From contig NZ_JAAFGS010000010.1 in the NCBI RefSeq assembly GCF_011090185.1, positions 1-64,000 on the forward strand: a stretch of 64,000 bases of DNA, written 5' to 3'. The first letter of the stretch is position 1. Each line of letters begins with the position of its first letter. The DNA is from Saccharibacillus alkalitolerans. Lineage in GTDB: Bacteria; Bacillota; Bacilli; Paenibacillales; Paenibacillaceae. The position numbers were made by a program, and so were the translations under genes. The notes beneath the pieces were generated by a model, which saw only the letters and a list, made by a program, of their open reading frames with translations, was not told where the DNA came from and searched no databases. Below are positions 7,959-16,175 of the stretch, in pieces.

Positions 7959-8796
7959 GGAACAGGAACATTCCCGCCAGCACGAGCACGCCGCCCACGA
8001 TCTGCAGCCAGGTCATATGCTCGCCGAGCAGCCATACGGCCAGCAGCGAAGCGCCGACCGGTTCGCCGAGAATGCTCATGGAAATGGTCGTGGCGTTGAC
8101 GTAATTCAGCAGCCAGTTATTGATGATATGCGACATGGTCGGCACGACGGCCAGCAGCGCGAATACGCCCCATTCTTTTGCCGGATAAGCGAAAAATTCC
8201 TGGCTCGTCGCGAGATTGAACAGCGTGAGGAATACGGCGGCGGACAGGAACACGCAGAAGCTGTAGATCCAGTGCGAGACTTTTTTGACCGCGTTTTGTC
8301 CGATAAACAAGTATCCCACTACCGCGATCACGCACAGAAACGACAGCAGATCCCCTCTGATCGCCTGGGCGCTCAACCCGAAATCTCCCCAGCCGATCAT
8401 CATCACGCCGAACGTGGCGACCGCCAGCGCGAAGATCGCGGCCCTCGTCGTACGCTCCTTGAAAAAAATAAAACCGGCGATCAGCGAAACGAGCGGCTGC
8501 AGCGCCAGAATGATCGTGGAACTGGCGACCGTGGTCAGCTTCAGCGATTCGAACCACAGCGCGAAGTGCATCGCCAGAAACAACCCCGAGAAGATCAGCA
8601 GACGCGCTTCTTTGCGGCCGATGCGCCTGAACTCCTCCCGTTTGGCCCAGACGATGGGCAGCATCAGAATGCAGGCGAACCACATCCGGTACATGCTTAA
8701 AATAGGCGCCGGCGCGCTTGACCATTTGACGAAGATCGCCGAAAAGGAAATGGCGATGATCGAAACGGTCAGCGGAATGGCAATGGACTTTTTCAT
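7879..8796 (-). CDS. EamA/DMT-family transporter
   Basis: A 305-residue integral membrane protein with about ten hydrophobic segments in two repeats, as in EamA (drug/metabolite transporter) permeases. Typical features are the N-terminal AIPLTVSIIAISFSAIFVKW, the HFALWFESLKLTTVASS segment of the first repeat, and GEPVGASLLAVWLLGE in the second. Substrate unknown; the family exports amino acids, nucleotides or drugs. The ATG at 8796 is preceded by GGAGAG; the open frame upstream has no better site. It is convergent with and overlaps the GNAT gene by 80 bp. Confidence 0.88.
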   Translation of the reverse strand: MKKSIAIPLTVSIIAISFSAIFVKWSSAPAPILSMYRMWFACILMLPIVWAKREEFRRIGRKEARLLIFSGLFLAMHFALWFESLKLTTVASSTIILALQPLVSLIAGFIFFKERTTRAAIFALAVATFGVMMIGWGDFGLSAQAIRGDLLSFLCVIAVVGYLFIGQNAVKKVSHWIYSFCVFLSAAVFLTLFNLATSQEFFAYPAKEWGVFALLAVVPTMSHIINNWLLNYVNATTISMSILGEPVGASLLAVWLLGEHMTWLQIVGGVLVLAGMFLFLIRQSAAARPASGKSSDAPARTAETP

Positions 8797-8860
8797 TTTT
8801 CTCTCCGTCTCCCCGACTTCTCTAGTCTGATCGATTGCCGGCACAGGCCGGCCGGAACTT

Positions 8861-8890
8861 ATCATACCAGCTATTTTCGAGAAAAAGAAT
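8861..8890 (-). promoter_or_regulatory. possible extended -10 promoter of the EamA gene
   Basis: On the minus strand TGGTATGAT is an extended -10 element about 65 bp upstream of the ATG at 8796, with a T-rich -35 region about 18 bp before it. Confidence 0.4.
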
Positions 8891-9054
8891 ATCCGAAGCC
8901 GCTTTCCGAGGCCGGCAAGAACGCGCTGCCGATCGGCAGAAGCGCGCAACCCTCTTTTTCTCCTTGTGAGTCAAAGCCAGAGACACAGGTTAAGTCCTTT
9001 CTGTGTTTGTACGGCGGACTTATGAACTCACCTTATGAATTCGGGAGTGAAGCT

Positions 9055-9741
9055 ATGCCTGAAAATAACGAATCAATATCGCAAATCGCCGATCTGGTCG
9101 AAAAGTTTTTCAAAACCAGTTTCAACAATAAGCCGGGCAAGATCGGGGTCTCTCTGGACGAACGGTCTCTGATCATCCATCTCGAAGACTTTATGGGCTC
9201 GCAGATGGAGAATCTGGTCAAGTCCCATGATCCCGACGCTTTGCGCTCCGTTCAGGAGCTGATGGTCGAGCACTTGATTCCTTCTTTGACGGAAAGAATC
9301 CAGCAGTTGACGGGAGTCGAAGCCGGTCCCTTCTATTACGATTGGGCGGATCACGATCTGTCCTGCGTGCTGGTCAGCCTGCTCGGCAGCAAGACCTACC
9401 GCGACAAGGAAGATTATTATTTGGGCAAAGACGCCATCCATCAGCAGATCGGCAAAATTACGTACGAGATCGAAAAAGTTCCCGACGCCACCTATTCGTA
9501 CTGGGCCGCGGATCATGTGCTCGTGATCGTCCGGGAAGGCATTCTGATCAAACTCGAAAAAGCTTTCATCGAGCAGGGAGCCACCGAGGTTCTAAGAAAG
9601 GTCAAGCGAAATCTGGAAAAGAAAGTGGTATTTCAGGAAAGCCGCGTGGAGGAGATTCTGAAGCGCAAGCTGAAAGGCATCTACCTGGATTGGTCCTTCC
9701 ACGAAAACAATAGTCTGCTGATCTATGTATTTGAGAACTGA
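9055..9741 (+). CDS. tandem DUF2294-type protein
   Basis: A 228-residue cytoplasmic protein with two copies of a DUF2294-like module: residues about 25-115 (KIGVSLDERSLIIHLEDF...RIQQLTGVEA, then the DWADHDLSCVLVSL strand) and about 150-228 (DHVLVIVREGILIKLEKAF...LKGIYLDWSFHENNSLLIYVF). The family has been proposed to take part in Na+ or stress physiology but has no established activity. GGGAGTGAAGCT precedes the ATG at 9055; upstream in-frame ATGs at 9007 and 9022 have poorer sites. The gene ends 60 bp before a shared terminator. Confidence 0.75.
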   Translation: MPENNESISQIADLVEKFFKTSFNNKPGKIGVSLDERSLIIHLEDFMGSQMENLVKSHDPDALRSVQELMVEHLIPSLTERIQQLTGVEAGPFYYDWADHDLSCVLVSLLGSKTYRDKEDYYLGKDAIHQQIGKITYEIEKVPDATYSYWAADHVLVIVREGILIKLEKAFIEQGATEVLRKVKRNLEKKVVFQESRVEEILKRKLKGIYLDWSFHENNSLLIYVFEN

Positions 9742-9799
9742 CGTCTCCCGGCCGCTTTCGATCCGTATCGTCCGCTCTCGCGCTCCCGGAAACATCGGC

Positions 9800-9830
9800 A
9801 AAAGGCCCTCCGTTTTCGGAGGGCCTTTTC
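9800..9830. terminator. bidirectional terminator
   Basis: AAAGGCCCTCCG and CGGAGGGCCTTTT form a perfect 12-bp stem with T-tracts in both directions. It separates the convergent DUF2294 gene and acyl-CoA synthetase gene. Confidence 0.92.
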
Positions 9831-9871
9831 CTGCTTTTTCCCGTCTTGCGTCATCCTGCTTCCGGCCGCGC

Positions 9872-11464
9872 TTACTTCGCGGCGTTCCGCTTCTCCTGCT
9901 CGCGCAGCTCGATGCGGCGGATCTTGCCCGAAGCGGTCTTCGGCAGATCGGTCACGAACTCGATCTTGCGCGGGTATTTATACGGAGCGGTCCATTCCTT
10001 GACGCGGCTCTGCATGTCCTTGATCAATTCCTGCGTTCCTTCGACGCCTTCGCGCAGCACGACGAAAGCTTTGACGATGCTGCCGCGGATCTCGTCGGGA
10101 CTGGCGACGGCCGCGCATTCCTTGACGGCCGGATGCTTCATCAGCGCCTCCTCGACTTCGAACGGACCGATCGTGTAGCCCGAGCTGATAATGATATCGT
10201 CGCCTCGGCCTTCGAACCAGAAGTAGCCTTCTTCGTCCAGCTTCGCCCGGTCGCCGGTAATGAAGAACTCGCCGCGCATCGACTGCTGTTTGCGGTCGGG
10301 GTCTTTGAAATATTCGCGGAACAGCGCCGGCAGTTCGCCGTGAACGGCGATATTGCCGACCGTGCCCGGAGGAACCGGAGTCCCTTCGTCGTCGACGACG
10401 AGCGCGAGCCCTTCGGCCATCGACTTGCCCATCGCGCCCAGGCGCACCGGCGAACCGACGAGGTTCCCGATCAAGAGCGTGCTCTCCGTCTGGCCGTAGC
10501 CGTCGCGAATCGTCAGATTATGATGCTTGCGGAACTCGTTAATCACTTCCTGGTTGAGGGGCTCGCCCGCCGACACCGCGCTGCGCAGATTGGTCAGATC
10601 GTACTCGTCCAGGCCGTGCGACTTCGCCATCAGGCGGTATTCGGTCGGCGTGCAGCACAGCACGCCGATCTTGTAATCCTGCAGCAGATGCAGATACCGC
10701 TTGGGCTCGAACGTTCCGCTGTAGACCAGGCCGGTCGCTCCGCTTCCCAGTACGGACAGGAACGGGCTCCAAATCCATTTTTGCCAGCCCGGAGCCGCCG
10801 TCGCCCAGACCGTATCGCTTTCCCGGATATCGAGCCACGACGCCGTGATGCGCAGATGAGCGTAAGCCCAACCGTGCGTGTGCACGACGCCTTTCGGATT
10901 GCCCGTCGTGCCCGACGTGTACGCGAGAATCGCCATGTCGTCGCGCGACGTGTCCGCCGTCTCGAACGTATCGCTCTGTCCTTCCATGAGAGCGTTCAGG
11001 TTCAGCCAACCCTCTTCCGCCGACAGATCGCCCGCTTCCTTGGCCACGATGCGATGCTTCAGCTCGGGAAGCTCGTCCTCGATCCGATCCACCTCGCCCG
11101 TCACCGACGGCCAGGAAATGACCGCGCGCGCTTCCGAATGCCGCAGCCGATACGACAGATCTTTCGCTCTCAGCATCTCCGAAGACGGAATAATGACCAG
11201 ACCGAGCTTCAGACAGGCCAGATAAATGGCGTAAGCGATAATGCGGCGCGGCACCGTTACCAGCACTTTGTCGCCTTTTTCCAACCCGAGCTTCGCCAAG
11301 CCGCCCGCCAAGCGGTTCGCCTGCTTCAGCAGATCGCCGTACGAGATTTCCGCTTCTTCTCCATTTTCGCCAAGCCACTTAAGCGCGACTTTCCCGGGCG
11401 CGTAGCGCTCCATTTCGGAAGTCAAATTATATCGTTCGGGAGCAACCCATTCGCTGTATTTCAT
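9872..11464 (-). CDS. mbcS: acyl-CoA synthetase, MbcS-like
   Basis: AMP-forming acid-CoA ligase of 530 residues, close in length and sequence to B. subtilis MbcS (YtcI), which activates branched medium-chain carboxylic acids. It makes acyl-AMP from ATP and the acid, then acyl-CoA. The ATP loop YTSGTTGNPKG lies near residue 188, DGYGQTE and the TGDRAKLDEEGYFWFEGRGDD hinge follow, and the catalytic lysine is in TASGKIRRIE near the C-terminus. Transcription should start from the sigma-A promoter at 11547-11576, where an inverted repeat overlaps the start. AAGGAGAAGG precedes the ATG. Confidence 0.9.
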   Translation of the reverse strand: MKYSEWVAPERYNLTSEMERYAPGKVALKWLGENGEEAEISYGDLLKQANRLAGGLAKLGLEKGDKVLVTVPRRIIAYAIYLACLKLGLVIIPSSEMLRAKDLSYRLRHSEARAVISWPSVTGEVDRIEDELPELKHRIVAKEAGDLSAEEGWLNLNALMEGQSDTFETADTSRDDMAILAYTSGTTGNPKGVVHTHGWAYAHLRITASWLDIRESDTVWATAAPGWQKWIWSPFLSVLGSGATGLVYSGTFEPKRYLHLLQDYKIGVLCCTPTEYRLMAKSHGLDEYDLTNLRSAVSAGEPLNQEVINEFRKHHNLTIRDGYGQTESTLLIGNLVGSPVRLGAMGKSMAEGLALVVDDEGTPVPPGTVGNIAVHGELPALFREYFKDPDRKQQSMRGEFFITGDRAKLDEEGYFWFEGRGDDIIISSGYTIGPFEVEEALMKHPAVKECAAVASPDEIRGSIVKAFVVLREGVEGTQELIKDMQSRVKEWTAPYKYPRKIEFVTDLPKTASGKIRRIELREQEKRNAAK

Positions 11465-11507
11465 CCGATCCTTCTCCTTTGTGAAAAAACGTAGTCGTCA
11501 AACCAAC

Positions 11508-11549
11508 ACTAAAAGCCGTTCCCGCTCTTAGGAGTGAATGGCTTTTAGT
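11508..11549. promoter_or_regulatory. inverted repeat at the transcription start of the acyl-CoA synthetase gene
   Basis: ACTAAAAGCC at 11508-11517 and GGCTTTTAGT at 11540-11549 are perfectly complementary. The right arm overlaps the -10 hexamer, so the repeat covers the region from -10 to about +32. That suits a repressor operator or a 5'-end RNA hairpin. It does not match the B. subtilis FadR consensus as I remember it. Confidence 0.65.
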
Positions 11550-11576
11550 ATAGCATGTATTAGGACCAGGTGTTAA
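11547..11576 (-). promoter_or_regulatory. sigma-A promoter of the acyl-CoA synthetase gene
   Basis: On the minus strand TTAACA and TATACT are spaced by 18 bp, each one mismatch from consensus. Predicted start near 11540, giving a leader of about 75 nt. Confidence 0.7.
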
Positions 11577-11650
11577 GCCGGCTCATGTTTTCTTCATGAA
11601 CGGACGAAACTTCAGTTTTTAAATAAAACGTTTGCAAGTTTTCTTCAACT

Positions 11651-11668
11651 TTGTGATATCGTTCACAA
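11651..11668 (+). promoter_or_regulatory. FNR/CRP-type (or Rex-type) palindrome
   Basis: TTGTGATATCGTTCACAA is a perfect palindrome with the TGTGA-N6-TCACA pattern of CRP/FNR proteins; it also fits the Rex pattern TTGTGA-N6-TCACAA. A -10-like TTTAAT at 11688-11693 puts the start near 11701 and the palindrome centre near -41.5, the classic class II activator position. This favours activation by an FNR-like regulator of the small gene at 11729. Confidence 0.65.
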
Positions 11669-11728
11669 CATTAACTTTCAAATCTGTTTTAATAGACATG
11701 TAGACCAATTCCAATGGAGGCGAACAAC

Positions 11729-12013
11729 ATGAGTTTTGACGGCGCAGTAATCGAACGGAATGGCAAAAGATTCGCGGTGGTATCGGTGAAGCTTCACGTG
11801 CTGGGGTACAGCGGAACCTGCGAGGAAGCGGCCGCGAAGTACGCACCCTTTTTCCCGGATATGCCGATCGTTCTGATGTCCCAGGATGCCGACGGCGTGC
11901 CGAAATGCTGCGGAGATTCCGATTGCGTGGCTACTCTCTCCGAACTCGGCGCGGCATCCATTCCGTGGCAGACATACACTTCCGTTCCTCAAGAGGAACT
12001 TGCGCTCCGGTAA
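11729..12013 (+). CDS. small hypothetical protein with CCGDSDC motif
   Basis: A 94-residue cytoplasmic protein I do not recognise. It has a strand-rich N-terminus and a cysteine cluster CCGDSDC near residue 64 that could bind a metal or be redox active, which would fit the oxygen/redox-type operator upstream. The ATG at 11729 follows TGGAGGCG at eight bases; the frame upstream to 11714 has no site. It is monocistronic, since the terminator stem overlaps its stop codon. Confidence 0.75.
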   Translation: MSFDGAVIERNGKRFAVVSVKLHVLGYSGTCEEAAAKYAPFFPDMPIVLMSQDADGVPKCCGDSDCVATLSELGAASIPWQTYTSVPQEELALR

Positions 12014-12031
12014 TCCGGGGTGCTTTTTTTT
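12002..12031 (+). terminator. Rho-independent terminator overlapping the stop codon
   Basis: GCGCTCCGG and CCGGGGTGC form nine pairs (two G-U) around TAAT, which contains the stop codon, followed by eight T. Confidence 0.75.
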
Positions 12032-12117
12032 GCCCGAAAGTTTAGATTGAGTTTCTCAAGTTCTGTCATACTTCTGTCGAAGAGAAACTGTATATCTGAA
12101 TTTCGAGGTGCGAAGAC

Positions 12118-13896
12118 ATGGGAGACATGATTACTTACTTAAAGTGGCGCGGAGATTTGAGTTTAAAAGAAAGGCCGTTCAACGAGGTCGACAATCTGAT
12201 TTTATCTTCCATTTCTTATTTCGACTGGGAAGGCATCCTGCCGGACCCGACGGAGAAACGCAGCGTGACGGTCCAAGAAGCCTGGGAAGCTCTGCACGAG
12301 AAGGAAGCCGCCCCTACTCTCGAACGATTCCGACGATTGAATATTATCGACGAAGCTTTGCTGCAGGCAATGGCAGATTCGGAACGCTTCAAGAACGTCA
12401 AGCTCTCCTGCTTCGTCGAACGGATGGACGAAATAGAGGTCACGCAGTTTGCCGCGCTGATGGCCGAGCTTGACGACGATACCTGCTATATCGCTTACCG
12501 GGGAACCGACAATTCGATTCTGGGATGGCGGGAAGACTTTTCGTTAAGCTTTCAGACCGTCTCCGCGCAGCTGCACGCGCTTGAATATTTGGAGTCGGTC
12601 GTCCGACCCGGCCGCTCGTATCGGGTCGGCGGCCATTCCAAGGGCGGAAATCTGGCGATGTATGCGGCCATGATGTGCAGCGAATCCGCGAACGATCGCA
12701 TCATCGAAGTATACAACAATGACGGACCGGGATTCTGTCAGGACCTTCCCTGTGCCGCGCATTACGATAGGATCAAACACAAGCTCATTCGGCTCGTTCC
12801 TGAATTCAGCGTGATCGGCATGCTGTTCGCCTCCCAGGACTCCGATCTTCGCATCGTCGGCAGCCGCGCCGAAGGCCTTAAGCAGCATCTGCCTTTGACC
12901 TGGGAAGTCGAAAGAAGCGCCTTCGTCTCCAAGCCCGATCTGACCAAGCGCTGCAAATTTAGTTTCGGTTTTCCGGTGGAAAAATCCTTCATCGTGAAAG
13001 ATGATCAAGTTTACGGAGCCGTCGGCTTCAATCCGCGGGCAATGGCGAACGGCAGCAAATTTTATAAGCTCGATTCGGCGGGAAAACAAAGATGGGAAGT
13101 CGTTCTGGACGGTTTCGTGTACATGCACGGTTTCGTAAACGATAAACTTCTCGTCTATAACCAGGACGCAGCTTACGCCATCGACAAAAACGGGAAAGTC
13201 GCATGGAAAAAAGAGATCCCTAAGAACGGTGCCTCCGAATACAAATCGATCAAAAATTTGTATAACGGCGGCTTTATTTTAGCAACTTCTTCCGGCCGTC
13301 ATAACTTTGCGGAAATCACGGATTGGAACATGAAAACCAAAATACGCTACACGCTCCCCGAGAAAAATTTTTTGAGAGGAGTTCAGCCTTTCGGCAAAGA
13401 TCTGTACGTGGTTCAGATCCAACAATCCGACAACAAACAGCTCCTCGTGGCGATCGATCAAAAAGGGCAAACCAAATGGAAACGCTCGATCGACTCTTCC
13501 ACGAACCGTCTTTACGTTTTGGACGGAAAGCTTATGTACGCGAACAATGCGGGATTTTTCGCGCTGAACGCCAAGGGAGAAACCCTGCATCATTCTCCGC
13601 TTGACCCGCTCGACCCGCTTCCGGGCTCTTATTCTTACGTGCTGGAAGCCGATAAAGATCGCATCTATGTCCATTCTTTGACCTTGGCGCATCCTTTAAG
13701 CAATTATATGTACGTGTACGACCGCAAAACATTGACTTTATCGGAATCGTTCGGCAATCCGACCAAGCGCATACAAGACCCGGATTACGAAGACTCGGAA
13801 ACCGGCACTTATTACGACGCTTTATTTTATGATAAAGATCAGCTGTATGTGCTGATCTTCAACAATCTCAAAAAGTTGAAAGTCGTCAAAGAATAA
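12118..13896 (+). CDS. lipase-like (DUF2974/Mbeg1-type) domain fused to a beta-propeller
   Basis: A 592-residue chimera. Residues 1-280 are an alpha/beta-hydrolase of the DUF2974 (Mbeg1-like) type, with a nucleophile elbow GGHSKGGN (Ser174) and the YIAYRGTDNSILGWREDF segment. This domain normally continues after the WEVERSAFV motif; here it breaks off at about residue 280. From KFSFGFPVEKSFIVKDDQVYG on, about 310 residues are PQQ/WD-type blades (LYVLDGKLMYANNAGFFALNAKGE and similar), which in exported proteins follow a signal peptide that is absent here. I infer a deletion fusion of two genes rather than a native architecture. The start at 12118 follows GAGGTGCGAAG. Confidence 0.8.
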   Translation: MGDMITYLKWRGDLSLKERPFNEVDNLILSSISYFDWEGILPDPTEKRSVTVQEAWEALHEKEAAPTLERFRRLNIIDEALLQAMADSERFKNVKLSCFVERMDEIEVTQFAALMAELDDDTCYIAYRGTDNSILGWREDFSLSFQTVSAQLHALEYLESVVRPGRSYRVGGHSKGGNLAMYAAMMCSESANDRIIEVYNNDGPGFCQDLPCAAHYDRIKHKLIRLVPEFSVIGMLFASQDSDLRIVGSRAEGLKQHLPLTWEVERSAFVSKPDLTKRCKFSFGFPVEKSFIVKDDQVYGAVGFNPRAMANGSKFYKLDSAGKQRWEVVLDGFVYMHGFVNDKLLVYNQDAAYAIDKNGKVAWKKEIPKNGASEYKSIKNLYNGGFILATSSGRHNFAEITDWNMKTKIRYTLPEKNFLRGVQPFGKDLYVVQIQQSDNKQLLVAIDQKGQTKWKRSIDSSTNRLYVLDGKLMYANNAGFFALNAKGETLHHSPLDPLDPLPGSYSYVLEADKDRIYVHSLTLAHPLSNYMYVYDRKTLTLSESFGNPTKRIQDPDYEDSETGTYYDALFYDKDQLYVLIFNNLKKLKVVKE

Positions 13897-13899
13897 GAA

Positions 13900-13940
13900 A
13901 AAAAGCCGAACGAACGCCAAAAAGGCGGGTTCGGCTTTTT
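13900..13940. terminator. bidirectional terminator
   Basis: AAAAAAGCCGAAC and GTTCGGCTTTTT pair around a short GC-rich loop, with T-tracts on both strands. It serves the convergent chimera and flavoprotein genes. Confidence 0.9.
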
Positions 13941-14018
13941 CTTTTTGACTACCGTCGACGGCGGACGCGCCATTCGCGGCCGCACCCTTATCCGTCGTTT
14001 CGGTATCGGTTAATCCCT

Positions 14019-15392
14019 TCACGTCTCCAACAAATACTTCAAATCGCTTCCGTCCGTCGGATAACCGTACAGCGTATCGGAGAGCTGCGCCGCCGTAAGG
14101 CCGTGCCGCATCGCGATGGCGAAGTAGTTGATCAGATGTTCCGCCTCCCCGTTCAGCACGTGCGCGCCCAGGATGCAGCCGCTGGATTGGTCTAAAATCA
14201 CCTTCGCCATGCTCGGCTTCTCGCCCATGCGCTTGTACGTATACCAGCCGGACATGTCCACGGTATTGACCTTGATCTCTTTCCCGCTTTTTCGGGCCTG
14301 TTCTTCGGTCATCCCGACCGACGCGAGCATCGGATACGTAAACACGATCGACGGAGTCGCCGTATAGTTCGGCTTGACGCTGCCTTCTTCCAGCAGGTTG
14401 GCCGATACCGCCCGCGCTTCCAGTCCGGCGATCGGCGTAAGCGGCAGGCCGGGGGAACCGGAAACGTCGCCTGCGGCGTACACGTCGGAGTTACTGACGC
14501 TGCGCAGATGCTCGTCGACCGTAACCCCTTTCTTGTCCGCTTCGACGCCGCCTTTTTCCAGATCCAGCTCATCCACGTTCGGAACCCGCCCCGCGCCGTG
14601 CACGGCAAGCCCGCATTCCAGACGGAACGGCTGCCCGTTTTCCGTCCCTTCCAGCACATAACCTTCGCCGGATTCCGTCCGCGAGATTTTTTCCGTTTTC
14701 GCGTTCAAATGGAAGACGATGCCGAGTTCTCTCATCCGCTGCACGAGCGCATCGACCAGATCGGGTTCGAAGTTTTTGAGCGGCTTGTCGTTATTGTGGA
14801 TAATATGCACGTTCGCCCCCGCTTCGGCCGCGATATGCGCGAATTCGAACGAGATATAGCCGCCGCCGATAAACGCGAGCGTGGACGGCAGCTCCTTCAG
14901 ATCGAGGAAGCCTTCGCTGTTCCCCAGCAGATCTTCGCCTTCGATCCCCAGCGTCGCCGGCTTCGCGCCGGTCGCGATCACAATTTTGCCGCCCGTCAGT
15001 TCTTCTTCTCCTACTCGTATGCTGTTTTTCCCCGTAAAAGAAGCCGATCCGTGGAAATAACGAATGCCCGCTTCTTCGAATTTCTCTTCGGTGGACTGCG
15101 GAATGTTTTCGACGAACGTAGTCTTGAACGCCATGAGGTCGGCCCAGTCGATGGCATTTTCGCCGGCGAGGCCTTTGCCTTTCAGATTTCGGCTGCGGGC
15201 GATCAGCTCGGCGGCTCCGGCCAGCACCCGTTTCGGGTCGCAGCCTCGCTGCGAACAGGTGCCGCCGAACGGGCGGGAGTCGATAATGGCGACGCTCCAG
15301 CCCTGTTCCCGGCATGCGGTCGCGACGCTCTGGCCCGCGCTGCCCGTGCCGAGAACGATCAGGTCGAATGTGGATTCGGATGATGCTGTCAT
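14019..15392 (-). CDS. pyridine nucleotide-disulfide oxidoreductase
   Basis: A 457-residue FAD enzyme of the glutathione reductase/dihydrolipoamide dehydrogenase/mercuric reductase superfamily. GTGSAG (15-20) binds FAD, the redox-active pair is C46 and C51 in GGTCSQRGC, and a second Rossmann motif FIGGGYISFEFAHIAAEAG near 175 binds NAD(P)H. The C-terminal dimer segment reads LYGYPTDGSDL where classical members have HPTxxE, so the catalytic His and Glu are both replaced. Cytoplasmic, substrate unknown; not a standard lipoamide dehydrogenase. It shares the bidirectional terminator at 13900. Confidence 0.88.
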   Translation of the reverse strand: MTASSESTFDLIVLGTGSAGQSVATACREQGWSVAIIDSRPFGGTCSQRGCDPKRVLAGAAELIARSRNLKGKGLAGENAIDWADLMAFKTTFVENIPQSTEEKFEEAGIRYFHGSASFTGKNSIRVGEEELTGGKIVIATGAKPATLGIEGEDLLGNSEGFLDLKELPSTLAFIGGGYISFEFAHIAAEAGANVHIIHNNDKPLKNFEPDLVDALVQRMRELGIVFHLNAKTEKISRTESGEGYVLEGTENGQPFRLECGLAVHGAGRVPNVDELDLEKGGVEADKKGVTVDEHLRSVSNSDVYAAGDVSGSPGLPLTPIAGLEARAVSANLLEEGSVKPNYTATPSIVFTYPMLASVGMTEEQARKSGKEIKVNTVDMSGWYTYKRMGEKPSMAKVILDQSSGCILGAHVLNGEAEHLINYFAIAMRHGLTAAQLSDTLYGYPTDGSDLKYLLET

Positions 15393-15527
15393 CGGATATT
15401 CCCCGCTCTCTGTATACGATTGGTTGGCTTATCTCTTCCGTATCCATTACCCGAATCGCCGGCTTCCGACTTCGCCGCATTCCTCATCCGCCTGCAAAAG
15501 ATCGTCCGCGTTCGGATACCGCACGAG

Positions 15528-15575
15528 AAAACGGCCTTCGGATACGGCGAGTTCCCGCCGCCCCGAAGGCCGTTT
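15528..15575 (-). terminator. strong terminator after the hfq paralogue
   Basis: AAACGGCCTTCGG pairs perfectly with CCGAAGGCCGTTT, with an inner CGGCG/CGCCG stem, and T's follow on the minus strand. It ends 15 bp from the stop codon at 15590. Confidence 0.85.
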
Positions 15576-15589
15576 CATATGCTGCTCCG

Positions 15590-15823
15590 TTATTTGCCCG
15601 CTCCTTCGACAATCGTCGAAACAGCGTGCTTGTAAATGAGACTCTGCTTATTCGCAGGCGTGCGCACGACGATGACGAAACGGTCGAACGCTTCCACTTT
15701 CCCCTGGATTCTCGCTCCGTTTACCGTAATGACCGTACACTCGATCCCGTTATCGCGCAGCTGCCCGAGCCGCTCGTCCTGCTGAAAATCCGCTTTTTGT
15801 TCTCCCGGTTGTCCGTTTGGCAT
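15590..15823 (-). CDS. hfq: Hfq-family RNA-binding protein
   Basis: A 77-residue Sm-fold protein. It has the Hfq Sm1 motif (VITVNGARIQGKVEAFDRFVIVV) and the Sm2 signature YKHAVST at residues 64-70, so it should form a hexamer that binds A/U-rich RNA on its proximal and distal faces. It is divergent from the usual Bacillus Hfq, and the normal neighbours (miaA, mutL) are absent, so this may be a second Hfq. GAGAGGG precedes two adjacent ATGs (15826, 15823); the second has better spacing. Confidence 0.8.
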   Translation of the reverse strand: MPNGQPGEQKADFQQDERLGQLRDNGIECTVITVNGARIQGKVEAFDRFVIVVRTPANKQSLIYKHAVSTIVEGAGK

Positions 15824-15916
15824 CATGATCCCTCTCTCTATTTTAATGGGATTGAAAGTTCGTCTTGAACAGCACAAAACATTTCTTCGACATTATACCA
15901 TCCGAAGCGCCGGGTC

Positions 15917-16126
15917 TCAAAAAGGCTGGAGCGAAATTTTCGTCAGCGTAAAGCTTCCGTCTTCCGAATGATCGCGGTACGGGCTCGGCACGACCGCGTC
16001 GACGGACCGCAGTTCCTCTTCCGTCAGCTTTGAATCCAGCGCCTTCAGATTGTCCACGAGCTGACGCTCGCCGCGGATGCCGACGATCGGAATCGCGTCC
16101 TCGCGGCGCACGGACTGACCGGACGC
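15917..16126 (-). pseudogene. C-terminal remnant of an aldo/keto reductase
   Basis: About 70 open codons beginning after a TGA encode AIPIVGIRGERQLVDNLKAL followed by LTEEELRSVDAV, the characteristic last helices of aldo/keto reductases (normally the end of a 280-330 residue protein). The catalytic barrel with its Asp-Tyr-Lys-His tetrad is absent upstream, where the next gene's end intervenes. It is most likely a decayed fragment. Confidence 0.65.
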
Positions 16127-16175
16127 TCAGAAATGCCGTTCCAGGCGGACTTCGGCCCCAGCCTGCCTCGCCCTT

